Counted from the stretch's first letter, positions 39,718-49,540 are shown. The stretch is DNA of 64,000 nucleotides from Alistipes_A hominis (GCF_014288115.1 NZ_JACOOK010000001.1:372001-436000); one strand, 5' to 3'. Numbers and translations are program-made. The notes: generated from the letters alone by a model not told the origin.

Positions 39718-41136
39718 GTGGCAAGAAAAAAAGCGAACTACCCGCTCGTCGAAGGGCTCGAAATCGTCGACATCGCCGCCGAGGGCAAGGCGCTCGGCCG
39801 GTGGAACGACATCGTGGTATTCGTCCCGATGGCCGTTCCGGGCGACGTGGTGGACGTACAGATACGCAGCAAACGGCGGCGGTTCATGGAGGGATACATC
39901 GTAAATTACGTAAAAAAATCGCCGTTGCGCGAGGAGCCTGTCTGCGAGCACTACGGCACCTGCGGGGGATGCAAATGGCAGCACCTGCCCTACTCCGAAC
40001 AATTGCGATTCAAACAACAGCAGGTCGCCGACCAGCTCGGCCGGATCGGAAAAATCGAACTGCCCGCAGTCAGTCCGATCCTGGGTTCGGCGAAAACGCT
40101 CTTTTACCGCAACAAACTCGAATTCACTTTTTCGAACAAACGGTGGCTGACCGCCGAAGAGATCGCTTCGGGCGACGAAATCGCCGACAGCCCCGCGCTG
40201 GGGTTTCACATCCCGAACCTGTTCGACAAAGTGCTCGACATCCGCAAATGCTGGTTGCAGGACGATCCGTCGAACCCGATCCGGTTGGCCGTGCGGGAAT
40301 TCTGTCTCGAAAACGGGTATTCGTTCTACAACATCCGCGAGCACAAAGGGCTGATGCGCAACCTGATCGTCCGCACTTCCACGACCGGAGAGGTGATGGC
40401 GATCGTCGTTTTCGGCGAAAACGATCCGCAACGGATCGACGCGTTGCTGCAACACACGGCGGAAAAATTTCCGCAGATCACGTCGCTGATGTACGTCGTC
40501 AACACCAAACTGAACGACACGATCGGCGACCTCGACATTTTGCTTTATAAAGGCAACGACCATATTTTCGAACAAATGGAGGGACTGCGGTTCAAGATCG
40601 GGCCGAAGTCGTTTTACCAGACCAATTCGCTGCAAGCCTACGAGCTTTACAAGATCGCCCGCGACTTTGCCGCGCTGACCGGCGCAGAAACGGTTTACGA
40701 CCTCTACACAGGAACCGGGACGATCGCCAATTTCGTGGCGCGGCAATGCCGGAAAGTAGTCGGCGTCGAGTACGTACCCGAAGCGATCGAAGACGCGAAA
40801 GTCAACGCGCGGCTGAACGGCATCGGCAACGCCGTTTTCTATGCCGGCGACATGAAGGATGTGTTAAACGAGCGTTTCATTGCCGAAAACGGGCGGCCCG
40901 ACGTGGTGATCCTCGATCCGCCGCGAGCCGGTATCCACGAAGACGTGGCCCGCACGATCCTGACGGCAGCGCCCGCTCGAATCGTCTATGTCAGTTGCAA
41001 TCCGGCCACGCAGGCACGCGACGTCGCGCTGCTCGACGGGGCGTACCGGGTGACGAAAATCCAGCCGGTGGATATGTTCCCGCATACGCACCATGTCGAA
41101 AATGTGGTACAATTGATGCGTCGATGCAACGTTTAG
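39718..41136 (+). CDS. rlmD: RumA/RlmD-family 23S rRNA (uracil-5-)-methyltransferase
   Basis: This 472-residue enzyme has an N-terminal TRAM domain, a 4Fe-4S cluster site (C76, C82 and C85 in CEHYGTCGGC), a SAM-binding Rossmann domain (YDLYTGTGTIANF), DPPRAG and the catalytic cysteine in YVSCNPATQARD. It methylates uracil 5 in 23S rRNA; U1939 and U747 specificities are not separable by eye. It starts with GTG, chosen since the frame opens there right after the promoter. Length is typical. Confidence 0.88.
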   Translation: MARKKANYPLVEGLEIVDIAAEGKALGRWNDIVVFVPMAVPGDVVDVQIRSKRRRFMEGYIVNYVKKSPLREEPVCEHYGTCGGCKWQHLPYSEQLRFKQQQVADQLGRIGKIELPAVSPILGSAKTLFYRNKLEFTFSNKRWLTAEEIASGDEIADSPALGFHIPNLFDKVLDIRKCWLQDDPSNPIRLAVREFCLENGYSFYNIREHKGLMRNLIVRTSTTGEVMAIVVFGENDPQRIDALLQHTAEKFPQITSLMYVVNTKLNDTIGDLDILLYKGNDHIFEQMEGLRFKIGPKSFYQTNSLQAYELYKIARDFAALTGAETVYDLYTGTGTIANFVARQCRKVVGVEYVPEAIEDAKVNARLNGIGNAVFYAGDMKDVLNERFIAENGRPDVVILDPPRAGIHEDVARTILTAAPARIVYVSCNPATQARDVALLDGAYRVTKIQPVDMFPHTHHVENVVQLMRRCNV

Positions 41137-41186
41137 GGATCGGAAACGATCTTATATACAGTTACAAACTCTAAAAAAGAATGACT

Positions 41187-41885
41187 ATGAAAAAACTGAT
41201 GGTATCCGTGGCGGCCGTATTGCTCGCCGGATCGCTGTTCGCACAGGAAAAGAATTACATCGACCAACCCTATATCGAAGTGACCGGCAAGGCCGAAATG
41301 GAAGTCGTTCCAGACGAAATCTACCTGCGTATCGTCATCAACGAAAAGGACAACAAAGGCAAAGTATCGGTCGACCAGCAGGAAAAAGAGATGTTCAAAC
41401 AACTCAAGGGAATCGGCATCGACCTCGAAAAGAACCTCGTCGTACAAGATATGTCCAGCGATCTGCAAACCTACTTCCTGCGTAAGAACGCAATCCTTTC
41501 GACCAAGGCCTACCAGTTGAAGGTAAACAGCGCCCAGCAACTCGGCGAGGCGTTCCAGGCGTTGCAGACGGCCGGTATTTCGGACGTGAACATCGAAAAG
41601 ACGGACGTTTCGAACATCGAGGAGCTGCGCCAGGAAGTACGCACGAACGCGGCCAAAGCAGCCCGCAAAAACGCGGAAGTGCTGGCGGCGGCGCTCGGAC
41701 AGCAGGCTAAGGAAGCGATTTTCGTACAAGATTACGGATTCAACATGCGCCCCTATGCGAACGTACTGATGGCCAAAAGCATGGCCGTAGCCGACGCTGC
41801 GGGAGAGGAAGCCGCTCCGCAGTTGGAATTCCAGAAAATCAAGATCGAGCACTCGGTCATGGTGCGCTTTATCCTGGGACTTTGA
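41187..41885 (+). CDS. SIMPL-domain (DUF541) periplasmic protein
   Basis: This 232-residue exported protein has a signal peptide (MKKLMVSVAAVLLAGSLFA) and a SIMPL/DUF541 domain: YIEVTGKAEMEVVPDEIYLRIVI near the mature N-terminus and KAARKNAEVLAAALGQQ later. The family has been linked to oxidative-stress protection and envelope functions, without a defined reaction. Its stop overlaps the mnmD start by 4 nt. Confidence 0.82.
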   Translation: MKKLMVSVAAVLLAGSLFAQEKNYIDQPYIEVTGKAEMEVVPDEIYLRIVINEKDNKGKVSVDQQEKEMFKQLKGIGIDLEKNLVVQDMSSDLQTYFLRKNAILSTKAYQLKVNSAQQLGEAFQALQTAGISDVNIEKTDVSNIEELRQEVRTNAAKAARKNAEVLAAALGQQAKEAIFVQDYGFNMRPYANVLMAKSMAVADAAGEEAAPQLEFQKIKIEHSVMVRFILGL

Positions 41886-42553
41886 TCCGGCCCGAAATAG
41901 AAATTACCGGGGATGGTTCCCCGACCCTGCGTCACCCGGTTACGGGTGACGCTTATCATTCCGTGCGGGGCGCGGTCGGCGAATCCGAACACGTCTTTAT
42001 CCGCGAAGGATTTTTATGCAGCGAGTCGCCGCACGTCCGGATCTTCGAAGCCGGATTCGGCAGCGGTCTGAACGCCTGGCTGACGGCGCAGGCCGCACGG
42101 CGGGAAGGCCGTACGGTTTTTTACGAAGCCGTCGAGCGCTATCCGGTCGATCCGCAAACTGCCCGAAAACTGAGTTATGCGACCGATCCGCTGTTCCGGG
42201 CGCTGCACGACGCGGCGTGGAACGTCCCGGTCGGCATCGACGAACGCTTTACATTGAAAAAAGTAGAGGCGGCGTTGGAGGATTACCGATTTGACACTAC
42301 CTTTGATCTGGTGTACTTCGACGCATTCGCCCCGGACACCCAGCCCGAACTGTGGAGCAAAGAACTATTCGCACGGTTGTATGCCTGTCTCGCCCCGGGC
42401 GGCACGCTGGTCACCTACTCGGCAAAAGGCCTGGTAAAGGAGAACCTGCGCGCGGCCGGCTTCGAAGTCAGGCGGTTGCCGGGAGCGCTCGGCAAACGCC
42501 ACATGGTACGCGCCGTTAAACCGGAACGATCCGACACCGGCTCAGAAGACTAA
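41882..42553 (+). CDS. mnmD: MnmD-type tRNA methyltransferase
   Basis: This 223-residue SAM-dependent methyltransferase is predicted to complete 5-methylaminomethyl-2-thiouridine at tRNA wobble U34, the reaction of the MnmC N-terminal domain. Motifs are FEAGFGSGLNAWL (SAM), VYFDAFAPDTQPELW and KRHMVRAVKP. The C-terminal MnmC oxidase domain is absent, as in stand-alone MnmD of this phylum. Translation starts at TTG inside the previous stop (TTGA overlap), implying coupling with the SIMPL gene. Confidence 0.87.
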   Translation: MIRPEIEITGDGSPTLRHPVTGDAYHSVRGAVGESEHVFIREGFLCSESPHVRIFEAGFGSGLNAWLTAQAARREGRTVFYEAVERYPVDPQTARKLSYATDPLFRALHDAAWNVPVGIDERFTLKKVEAALEDYRFDTTFDLVYFDAFAPDTQPELWSKELFARLYACLAPGGTLVTYSAKGLVKENLRAAGFEVRRLPGALGKRHMVRAVKPERSDTGSED

Positions 42554-42564
42554 ACCGAACGACG

Positions 42565-43026
42565 ATGGAGACAAAAAAGCATTGTTTCGATTTCCGGCAA
42601 TACCGGACGCAGCAGGAGCTACCGGAGCAGGAACGCCTGCTGATCGGCAAAGCCGCGGAAGCCTGCGGTTCGGCCTATGCGCCCTATTCGGGATTCCGTG
42701 TCGGAGCGGCCGCGCTGCTCGACGACGGCGAGATCCTTTGCGCATCGAACCAGGAAAGCGAGGTATTCCCGTCCGGCATGTGCGCCGAACGCAGCCTGCT
42801 CTATTACGTACAGGCGAACCGTCCGGGCCGAACGATCCGGACGATGGCGATCGCCTCGGCGCCGTCGCCGAGGGAGTGTACCCCGTGCGGCGCATGCCGG
42901 CAAGTGATCGCCGACGCCGAAAAAAGGCAGCAGGCGCCGATTCGAATCGTGATGAGCGGAGCGGGCCGGGCGATCGTCGTCGAAGAAGCGAAACTGCTGC
43001 TGCCGTTTACATTCGAACTGGAATAA
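42565..43026 (+). CDS. cdd: Cytidine deaminase
   Basis: This 153-residue zinc enzyme deaminates cytidine and deoxycytidine for pyrimidine salvage. The active-site glutamate and zinc cysteine motif SGMCAERSLL and the CxxC motif PCGACRQV are intact, and YAPYSGFRVGAAAL is typical of the small tetrameric type. It lies between mnmD and the pseudouridine synthase gene in a tight rightward run. Confidence 0.92.
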   Translation: METKKHCFDFRQYRTQQELPEQERLLIGKAAEACGSAYAPYSGFRVGAAALLDDGEILCASNQESEVFPSGMCAERSLLYYVQANRPGRTIRTMAIASAPSPRECTPCGACRQVIADAEKRQQAPIRIVMSGAGRAIVVEEAKLLLPFTFELE

Positions 43027-43043
43027 TCATCTCAACCCGAACC

Positions 43044-43733
43044 ATGTTCAATCCCGAATCCATCCTGTACGAAGACAACCACCTGATCGTAGTCAACAAA
43101 CGTTCCGGAGAGTTGGTGCAGCCCGACACGACCGGCGATCCGGCCCTCGAAGACGAAATCAAAGCGTTCATCCACGTGCGCGACGACAAACCGGGCAACG
43201 TGTTCCTCGGCGTCGTGCACCGCATCGACCGTCCGGTCAGCGGAGCCGTGCTTTTCGCCAAGACCGGCAAGGCGTTGACGCGTATGAACGAATTGGTCAA
43301 AAACCGCGAAATCCGTAAAATCTACTGGGCTCTGACCGAGAACCGGCCTCAACAACCCGAAGGAGAATTGGTGCACCACCTCGTCCGCGACGGCAAAACG
43401 AATAAATCGAGAGTGTACGACCGGCCGACTGCGGGAAGCAAGGAAGCGCGACTGAGGTACCGGCTGAAAGGCAGCGGCACGCACTACCACCTGCTCGAAA
43501 TCGAACTGCTGACCGGCCGTCACCACCAGATCCGGGCGCAACTGTCTAAGATCGGCTGCCCGATTCGCGGCGACCTGAAGTACGGCGCCGCGCGTTCGAA
43601 CCGCGACGGCAGCATCTCGTTGCATGCGCGGAGTATCGAATTCGTCCATCCGGTGCGCAAGGAACCCTTACGCATCACGGCCCCCGTACCGCAGCAGGAC
43701 AACCTGTGGAAGTTCGCCGAAACGTTCGGATAA
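43044..43733 (+). CDS. RluA-family pseudouridine synthase
   Basis: This 229-residue enzyme isomerises uridine to pseudouridine in rRNA or tRNA. The catalytic aspartate lies in HRIDRPVSG (about 59-67). LTGRHHQIRAQLSKIGCPI and GDLKYGA are typical RluA-family motifs. No S4 domain is present at the N-terminus. The exact target is unknown. A larger overlapping upstream frame lies on top of cdd and is not real. Confidence 0.9.
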   Translation: MFNPESILYEDNHLIVVNKRSGELVQPDTTGDPALEDEIKAFIHVRDDKPGNVFLGVVHRIDRPVSGAVLFAKTGKALTRMNELVKNREIRKIYWALTENRPQQPEGELVHHLVRDGKTNKSRVYDRPTAGSKEARLRYRLKGSGTHYHLLEIELLTGRHHQIRAQLSKIGCPIRGDLKYGAARSNRDGSISLHARSIEFVHPVRKEPLRITAPVPQQDNLWKFAETFG

Positions 43734-43847
43734 ACGGACAACAAATAAACGCATTCGCAAATCTCACTTCCGCCGGAAGACGACAGATGTAAACGGAATC
43801 GTACAACCTTCAAAAATAGGCAGAAATCTTCCGGAAGATCCCCATAA

Positions 43848-43879
43848 AAAAACAGGCGAAATTTCTTTCGCCTGTTTTT
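43848..43879. terminator. Bidirectional terminator
   Basis: A 14-bp stem, 43848-43861 with 43866-43879, has poly-A/poly-T ends. It serves the rightward rluA-like run and the leftward PCMD-lipoprotein gene. Confidence 0.85.
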
Positions 43880-43897
43880 ATTGATCAAAGGAGAGTC

Positions 43898-45817
43898 TTA
43901 AAATGCAGAATAAACGGAAATTTCATCGACGATCAACATACTTCCCCGTGCACCGAGTACCGTTCCTTCCGGACCCTTATAGCCGCTTCCGTTCTTACTC
44001 GACGAACATACGATCGCAAATTTATATTTATTCGCGGGATTGTATTCTCCGGTATAATTCAGTTCCAGACCGAATTGCTTGAAATCTTTCTGTTCACCGG
44101 AAGTCATAATTGCACTGGCAACGATCCGCGAATCATTCAGGACATTGCTACCATCGAGCGTTTCGTCCTCCTCGTTTTCCACTTCATACAATACGGCCAC
44201 GATCGAACACTCGTCCGTTCCGGCATCTTTGAGAGCTTCGCCGATATTGTTGATCATACTATCGCCCGGCGCATATTTGTAATATCCGCTTACGAATGTA
44301 GGTTTCGTATCGCAAAGAGCACCAAAACGAGTACTTGCCAACGTATTTGTCATATTCAGCTTAAATTCGCCTATGAATAACGAACCTGCGGCAAGAGCGG
44401 GCACCATCGTCGGCAACGCTTCGTAATACGTACGGGCATCAATCGAATAAATCTGTGCACCTTTGCCCTTATAACCGGCATCAACCGGTCCAACGGGTTT
44501 ATAAGGCGCATCCTGCAGAACAACGGCGGCAGAATTACTGGTCGCCCATCCCGAAGAAAGAACCGGCCTCATACCAACCGGACTACCCCATAATTTTTCT
44601 TCTTCCCACTCTTCGAAGCTGGCCAGACTGGTCTGTTTTCCGACGCAAGATACCGTATAGGTAGCCGTAGTGGTTCCGTCCTCGGCCGTAACGACAAAAT
44701 CCACGGCGCCTTGCGAGAAATCGACGGTCTTGTTCGACGCCGGTACGACGGTAGCCATTTCCGATACCACGATCGTCGGAACCAGTCCTTTCAGGTCGTC
44801 GGCCGTAGCGTCGGCCGTCATCGCAAAAGTATAATTCTTACCGTCCGTCGTCGCAGGCTGCACGGCAACTTTCGCATTGTCGGCGAATTCGATCGACAGC
44901 AGTTCGGCCAGGTCGCTCGGAACGTATTCGATCGCGCCGGTAAATTCGGCTTTGACATCGCCTACGCCCGGGACGTTAATCGTCATCACCAACTCGGTCG
45001 CCTTATCTTCCACCGTACCTTCCAACGTCACTTTGACGGTCAGCGGGTTTCCGCCGAGCGATACTTTCACGTCGCCTTCGCCGGCAACGGTATATCCGGC
45101 ATCCTTCTTGGTAACGGTCACGTCACTCAAAACGATCTTGCCGAGGGAGGCGCCGCCGAAAGAGAAATCCTCCATCGACATCTGCACCACATTCTCGTTC
45201 TGACGCGCGAAAACGATCTCCTGTTTGGTCGGGCCGACGGGGGTGTCGCCTACGGTAACGATCATTTTCCCGGTATAGGTCCCGGCGATATCCAGCGCAT
45301 AGTCCGGAGTATCCGCGCCGATCTTGTCGCCGGCAAAACCGACATTGACTTTCAGACCCGCAGCGTCCACGACGATCTTGATATCGGCCTTATCGTTGGC
45401 AACCGTCCCGGAAACCTCCACATCGGCCGTCAACGGCACCCCGTTCAGGTTAATCGAAACGGTGCCTTTTCCGGTTACCGCGCATTTATAGGCAGCGGAA
45501 GCGTCCGTCGCCTTGGTCGCAGCCACGGCAACGTCCTTGATCTCGATATTTCCCAGGCTCATGCCTTCGTACGTGAAATTCTTGATCTCCATGGTCACTT
45601 TGTTCTCCCCGGTCCGGGTAACGTAAATCTTTTCCGTAGTCGGTGCGCCGGGCTGCGCCTCTCCGAGCGCTACGGTCATATCGCCTTTGAAAATACCGGC
45701 GATCTTGGCTGCATAATCGGTCAGATCAGGTCCCGGACCGTCATCGTCCTTGGAACAGGAACTCATCAGCCCCAGCGTGAAAACGGCCGCGAGCGACGCT
45801 AATAAAATTTTTCTCAT
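43898..45817 (-). CDS. Multi-domain surface lipoprotein: two calycin-like repeats, DUF5018-like, PCMD
   Basis: This 639-residue lipoprotein has lipobox MSSC (Cys21). Two homologous calycin-like domains follow (KIAGIFKGDMTVALG and DIAGTYTGKMIVTVG, roughly 37-165 and 175-300). A DUF5018-like segment (SIEFADNAKVAVQPATTDGK) comes next. The C-terminal PCMD-like domain (GWATSNSAAVVL, RFGALCDTKPTFVSGYYKY) is a putative carbohydrate-metabolism domain. It probably binds a glycan or lipid at the cell surface; substrate unknown. It may be co-transcribed with the upstream transferase, since the gap is 48 nt and I see no promoter in it. Confidence 0.72.
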   Translation of the reverse strand: MRKILLASLAAVFTLGLMSSCSKDDDGPGPDLTDYAAKIAGIFKGDMTVALGEAQPGAPTTEKIYVTRTGENKVTMEIKNFTYEGMSLGNIEIKDVAVAATKATDASAAYKCAVTGKGTVSINLNGVPLTADVEVSGTVANDKADIKIVVDAAGLKVNVGFAGDKIGADTPDYALDIAGTYTGKMIVTVGDTPVGPTKQEIVFARQNENVVQMSMEDFSFGGASLGKIVLSDVTVTKKDAGYTVAGEGDVKVSLGGNPLTVKVTLEGTVEDKATELVMTINVPGVGDVKAEFTGAIEYVPSDLAELLSIEFADNAKVAVQPATTDGKNYTFAMTADATADDLKGLVPTIVVSEMATVVPASNKTVDFSQGAVDFVVTAEDGTTTATYTVSCVGKQTSLASFEEWEEEKLWGSPVGMRPVLSSGWATSNSAAVVLQDAPYKPVGPVDAGYKGKGAQIYSIDARTYYEALPTMVPALAAGSLFIGEFKLNMTNTLASTRFGALCDTKPTFVSGYYKYAPGDSMINNIGEALKDAGTDECSIVAVLYEVENEEDETLDGSNVLNDSRIVASAIMTSGEQKDFKQFGLELNYTGEYNPANKYKFAIVCSSSKNGSGYKGPEGTVLGARGSMLIVDEISVYSAF

Positions 45818-45865
45818 AATAAAATTGGTTTTTGTTAAAATTATTTGACGTATAAATCGTACTTC

Positions 45866-47623
45866 CTAATAAAGGATATCCCGGACATGAGCCTTGTCGT
45901 ATTCGATATGATGTCGGTCGAGCATCTCGAAATCCTCGGGACGCAGGCCTGAATTATAAAATTCCACCGCCTTGTTATGGTCGTTCAGGTACATCCTGCG
46001 CGGATTGAACACGAAACCCGAACTGGTAAAGGCCTGCGTCGAATCCATGTAACGGCTCTGCAGGAACGCCATGTCGGCCAGATCGTGGAAAACCGAACCC
46101 GTCGTCGACGGCTTATCGCGGTTCGCCACGGCATTTCGATACTTTTCGGGGAATTGCGCCCGGTATTCGTCCGAAAACCATGCGAGCGCAGCCACGTGCA
46201 ACTGATAATAGGTCGGCGTTGGCGAAGCGTGCAGGAACCGTCCGCGGTCGTCGTCCATCAGGTCCTCGCCGTGGTCGGCGCAATAGAACAACGCCGAACA
46301 AACCCGCGCGCTGTCCAGCAACGAAATCACCCGATCCAATACATAATCGGTATAATACACGCTGTTGTCGTAAGCGTTGCAAACGACATCCCGGTTCTCG
46401 CGGTTTACCGCCGACGCATGATCGGGCACGAAACGGGCGAATTCGGCCGGATAGCGTTTCGTATAATCGAAATGCGACCCGTAGGTATGCAGTACGATGA
46501 ACAGATTGTCGTCGTTCTCGGCAATCACGTCCCGCAGATAAGACAGCATATCCCCGTCCGGACGGTTATCGGTATACAACTGCCCTTCGCGCGGACTGAT
46601 GTCGATGCGGTTGTCGGCCTCTTCGGAAAAAAAGTCGATCAACGAACGGTTCGGAACCTGATTCGATATGAACAGCGTCCTAAATCCGGCCTCTTTGAAA
46701 GCCGTAATAATACTTTTCTCCTGGAAAATATCATTGTAATTAGCCGCAGAAACGGCGCTGAGCAGGATCGGCACGCTCTTATGGGTCGCATTGCACTGCG
46801 TCAGCATATCGCGGAACGGCACCAGGCCGTCGCCGACCCGCTGCTGTAAACGGGGCGTGGTTTCGCGTTCGTAGCCGAACAGACTCCACGATGCGGCGCG
46901 CGACGCCTCGCCGATTACGAACACATAGATTTCGCGGCCGTCGGCCTGCCGGCTTCGCGTCACGTCGAAACGAAAATCGCGGGAAGTCTCCGGATAAGCT
47001 TCGCTCTGCGACCAGCGGTCGAGCGTCAGGTCGATATTATAAATCACGTTGATCGGAAAAACATGGTATTTCACGCCGAATCCCGGATGGGCGAACGTCG
47101 AAACGAGCACGAAAATCCCGCCGAGCACGAAAGACGCCGCCGCCGCCCACAGCGCGCGACGGCGAAAAACCCCGCTGAGCCGCCGTTTGATAACCAGAGA
47201 GCGCACCCCCAACACCAACAGCGGAATATAGATCACGCAGACGAACACGACCGCCGGCCAGATGTTCGCCAACAACTCGCCGGCCTCGGACGCATTGGTC
47301 GTAAACAGGTTCGTGAACATATCCACCGCGATGATCGACCCGCCGAACAGATACAACAGTACGATCTGGAACGCGCCGAGGATCATCAGCGGCAGCGTGC
47401 ACAGCATCACGCCGCCCGGACGGGGCAGCGATACCGACACCAACAAATAAAACGTAGCCGGCAGCAGGATCGACCCCAGCACGGTACTCCACGAATAGGG
47501 CTCTGTAATGGCCAGAAACAGGTTCGGCAGCAGCATGATCGCCACGTAAACGACCGATATGGTCTCCTGTAGCCCAAGCACCCGTTTCAATCCGCTGAAA
47601 AACCGATTTATCATCTTTTTCAT
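45866..47623 (-). CDS. EptA-like lipid A phosphoethanolamine transferase
   Basis: This 585-residue inner-membrane enzyme has N-terminal transmembrane segments (about 20-40, 45-65, 75-100, 115-140, 160-185) and a periplasmic sulfatase-fold domain with FVIGEASRAASWSLFGY, the nucleophile threonine in NATHKSVP (near 280) and a metal site in YCADHGED. It is predicted to transfer phosphoethanolamine to lipid A or another surface glycan, which can reduce cationic-peptide binding. Its start overlaps the stop of the BamA-like gene by 1 nt (TAATG), so they are coupled. Confidence 0.85.
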   Translation of the reverse strand: MKKMINRFFSGLKRVLGLQETISVVYVAIMLLPNLFLAITEPYSWSTVLGSILLPATFYLLVSVSLPRPGGVMLCTLPLMILGAFQIVLLYLFGGSIIAVDMFTNLFTTNASEAGELLANIWPAVVFVCVIYIPLLVLGVRSLVIKRRLSGVFRRRALWAAAASFVLGGIFVLVSTFAHPGFGVKYHVFPINVIYNIDLTLDRWSQSEAYPETSRDFRFDVTRSRQADGREIYVFVIGEASRAASWSLFGYERETTPRLQQRVGDGLVPFRDMLTQCNATHKSVPILLSAVSAANYNDIFQEKSIITAFKEAGFRTLFISNQVPNRSLIDFFSEEADNRIDISPREGQLYTDNRPDGDMLSYLRDVIAENDDNLFIVLHTYGSHFDYTKRYPAEFARFVPDHASAVNRENRDVVCNAYDNSVYYTDYVLDRVISLLDSARVCSALFYCADHGEDLMDDDRGRFLHASPTPTYYQLHVAALAWFSDEYRAQFPEKYRNAVANRDKPSTTGSVFHDLADMAFLQSRYMDSTQAFTSSGFVFNPRRMYLNDHNKAVEFYNSGLRPEDFEMLDRHHIEYDKAHVRDILY

Positions 47624-48909
47624 TAAAATGCTTCGTTAATACTGAACAGAAATCCGTTCTGTCCCTTCTTTCCAAAACCGTAGTCCAACCGGACGTTCAC
47701 CCGCTTTTTGAACTCCCAGCGGTAACCGATCCCGTAGTTGGGCAGCGTATGCGCCGGGTTGAACTTGTTCAGGCTCGGGAAGACGTTGCCGGCTCCCACC
47801 CAAACGGCGATCCCGCTGCGCCCGTAAATCTTCTGCCGCAGTTCGGCCTGGATCTCGATCATCTGCTTATCCCGGTAACGGCCTTCGTAATATCCGCGCA
47901 TCCGGGTCGATCCCCCCATCAGGGCGAGCATCGTCCACGGCGTATTGCCGTAGTTGAACACCCCGTACAGGTCGTAGGCCATAACGCCCCCTTTCCACAC
48001 CTGATGATAAGCGTCCACCTGGAGTTCGGTACGCGAAAACGCCCCTTTGTTCCCGAAGAAACCGGGGAAAACCCGCTGTTCCAGCTTCACATAAACCCCT
48101 CGCCACGGATTGGGAATAAAATCCCGCGTATCGTACATCAGGTAGCCTCCCACGCCGGTATTGATATAACGGGTAGCTTCCCCTCTCAGATAACCGACGT
48201 CCGAAAAATCCTTCCCTTCGATGTAGTTGAAACTCGCATCGACGCCGAGATAGAAATTCTTCGCCACCCGGAACATGAAATCCGCCTTCACCTGGTTCTG
48301 CAATCGCTTGTAGCTGCCGGGAGTCGCATACGTAGCGTTGTCATAACCGATTCCCCAGAACGCGCTCGGGAACGAAAAGAAATAGGTCGAGAAACCGACC
48401 CGGTACTTTCCCCCTTTGAGCAGCGTATTGTTACTCACGCCCAGCAGATAAAAACCGGTCGTAGTAATATCCCCGAACAACGAGACGCTCGACGGCTGTA
48501 TGCTGAGGTCCTTTTTATCGACCCGGTACAATCCGGCAGCCACGATCCCGATTCCCAGTTTGATATCGGACGAATAGTGCGGCCCCCCGATAATACTGAA
48601 GTCCAGCTTCTTCGTTTGGGTCTTATCTTCGTTGGCGGTTTCGAAATAGCGATAAAAACGCCTGAAGAAATTATTCTTCCTCACCACCGTATCCCCCGAT
48701 TTCTTCAACCGCGTCACGTACAGATGCTTCACCGTCGTATCCCCTGACGGTTTGACGATCGTGTCGTTCGAAAGGTACAGCGTCGAATCGGCCGCAGCCT
48801 CCGCCGTCTCTCCTTCCGATCCGCCGGTCGCAGCCGTCCGGCCGGAAACCGTCGCAAAATTCATACAAACTGTCAATACAAGTAACAAAATTTTCTTCGT
48901 GGTCTCCAT
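47623..48909 (-). CDS. BamA/TamA-like outer-membrane beta-barrel protein
   Basis: This 428-residue protein has a signal peptide (METTKKILLLVLTVCMNFATVSG) and a C-terminal Omp85-type barrel: YNYIEG-like loops, RGYYEGRYRDKQMIEIQAEL (the conserved RGY-type motif) and a terminal phenylalanine (LFSINEAF). No POTRA domains are evident in the short N-terminal part, so it resembles small surface-antigen D15-like barrels. It may help insert or export an outer-membrane component with its operon partner. I chose the ATG at 48909, directly before the signal peptide. Confidence 0.78.
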   Translation of the reverse strand: METTKKILLLVLTVCMNFATVSGRTAATGGSEGETAEAAADSTLYLSNDTIVKPSGDTTVKHLYVTRLKKSGDTVVRKNNFFRRFYRYFETANEDKTQTKKLDFSIIGGPHYSSDIKLGIGIVAAGLYRVDKKDLSIQPSSVSLFGDITTTGFYLLGVSNNTLLKGGKYRVGFSTYFFSFPSAFWGIGYDNATYATPGSYKRLQNQVKADFMFRVAKNFYLGVDASFNYIEGKDFSDVGYLRGEATRYINTGVGGYLMYDTRDFIPNPWRGVYVKLEQRVFPGFFGNKGAFSRTELQVDAYHQVWKGGVMAYDLYGVFNYGNTPWTMLALMGGSTRMRGYYEGRYRDKQMIEIQAELRQKIYGRSGIAVWVGAGNVFPSLNKFNPAHTLPNYGIGYRWEFKKRVNVRLDYGFGKKGQNGFLFSINEAF

Positions 48910-48960
48910 ATTCAGGAACTTTTCAACAGAGAAAACATTGTCCCCCGTTCGTTTTGCGGG

Positions 48961-48968
48961 CAAAAGTA
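48961..48968 (-). promoter_or_regulatory. -7 box for the barrel-transferase operon
   Basis: The minus strand reads TACTTTTG, about 50 nt before the ATG at 48909. Confidence 0.5.
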
Positions 48969-48993
48969 GTGAATAATCGCCACAATTCAGCTA

Positions 48994-49515
48994 TCACTTG
49001 TATTTATTGATAACTCTGTAAAATTCATCGATTTGATTCTGCGAAAGCTCCCCCTTCGACAAAAACTCGATCTCTTTGTCCTTGTTCACGAAAATCAACA
49101 CGAACATATCGTTCACGTCCCCCAGATTCCACCCGTCGCGCAGCATGTAATCGGGATCGGTATAGATCGCGGCTCCCGTTTGTTTGACTTTTTTGCGAAT
49201 CATAGCCCGCACGATCGCATTCGGCAGCAACGGAGCATCCTTGAGATTGACCACGCCGAAACTGTATATATTGTCGCTCTCGATCTGGTTCTTTTCGAGG
49301 TTCTCGCGGAACTCCTTATTCTGATTGGCCTTATCGGGGTCCACGTAAAAAATCAGCAGGTTTTTCTTGCCCAAATACGGCAGCTCCACAGGCTCGTTGC
49401 TCGGATCGCATATTTTAACAGGACCTACTTTCGATCCGACCGTAGCAGTCTGAGCGGACAAGAACGCCGGGGAGACCATCATGAACATGAAAATCAGGTA
49501 ATTTAAACGTTTCAT
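48994..49515 (-). CDS. YtfJ-like thioredoxin-fold protein, exported
   Basis: This 173-residue protein has a signal peptide (MKRLNYLIFMFMMVSPAFLSA) and a thioredoxin-like core (KKNLLIFYVDPDKANQNKEF, MFVLIFVNKDKEIEFLSKG) that lacks a CxxC active site. The pattern resembles the YtfJ/HI0045 family, whose function is unknown. It lies upstream of the barrel gene on the same strand but both have their own promoter boxes. Confidence 0.65.
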   Translation of the reverse strand: MKRLNYLIFMFMMVSPAFLSAQTATVGSKVGPVKICDPSNEPVELPYLGKKNLLIFYVDPDKANQNKEFRENLEKNQIESDNIYSFGVVNLKDAPLLPNAIVRAMIRKKVKQTGAAIYTDPDYMLRDGWNLGDVNDMFVLIFVNKDKEIEFLSKGELSQNQIDEFYRVINKYK

Positions 49516-49540
49516 ACGATTTTATTTTTAAATGGATTCA

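Noticed and set aside
42295..42302. TACCTTTG as a promoter inside mnmD
   Set aside because: It lies within the coding frame with no gene start suitably downstream and no -33 box; a chance match is likely.
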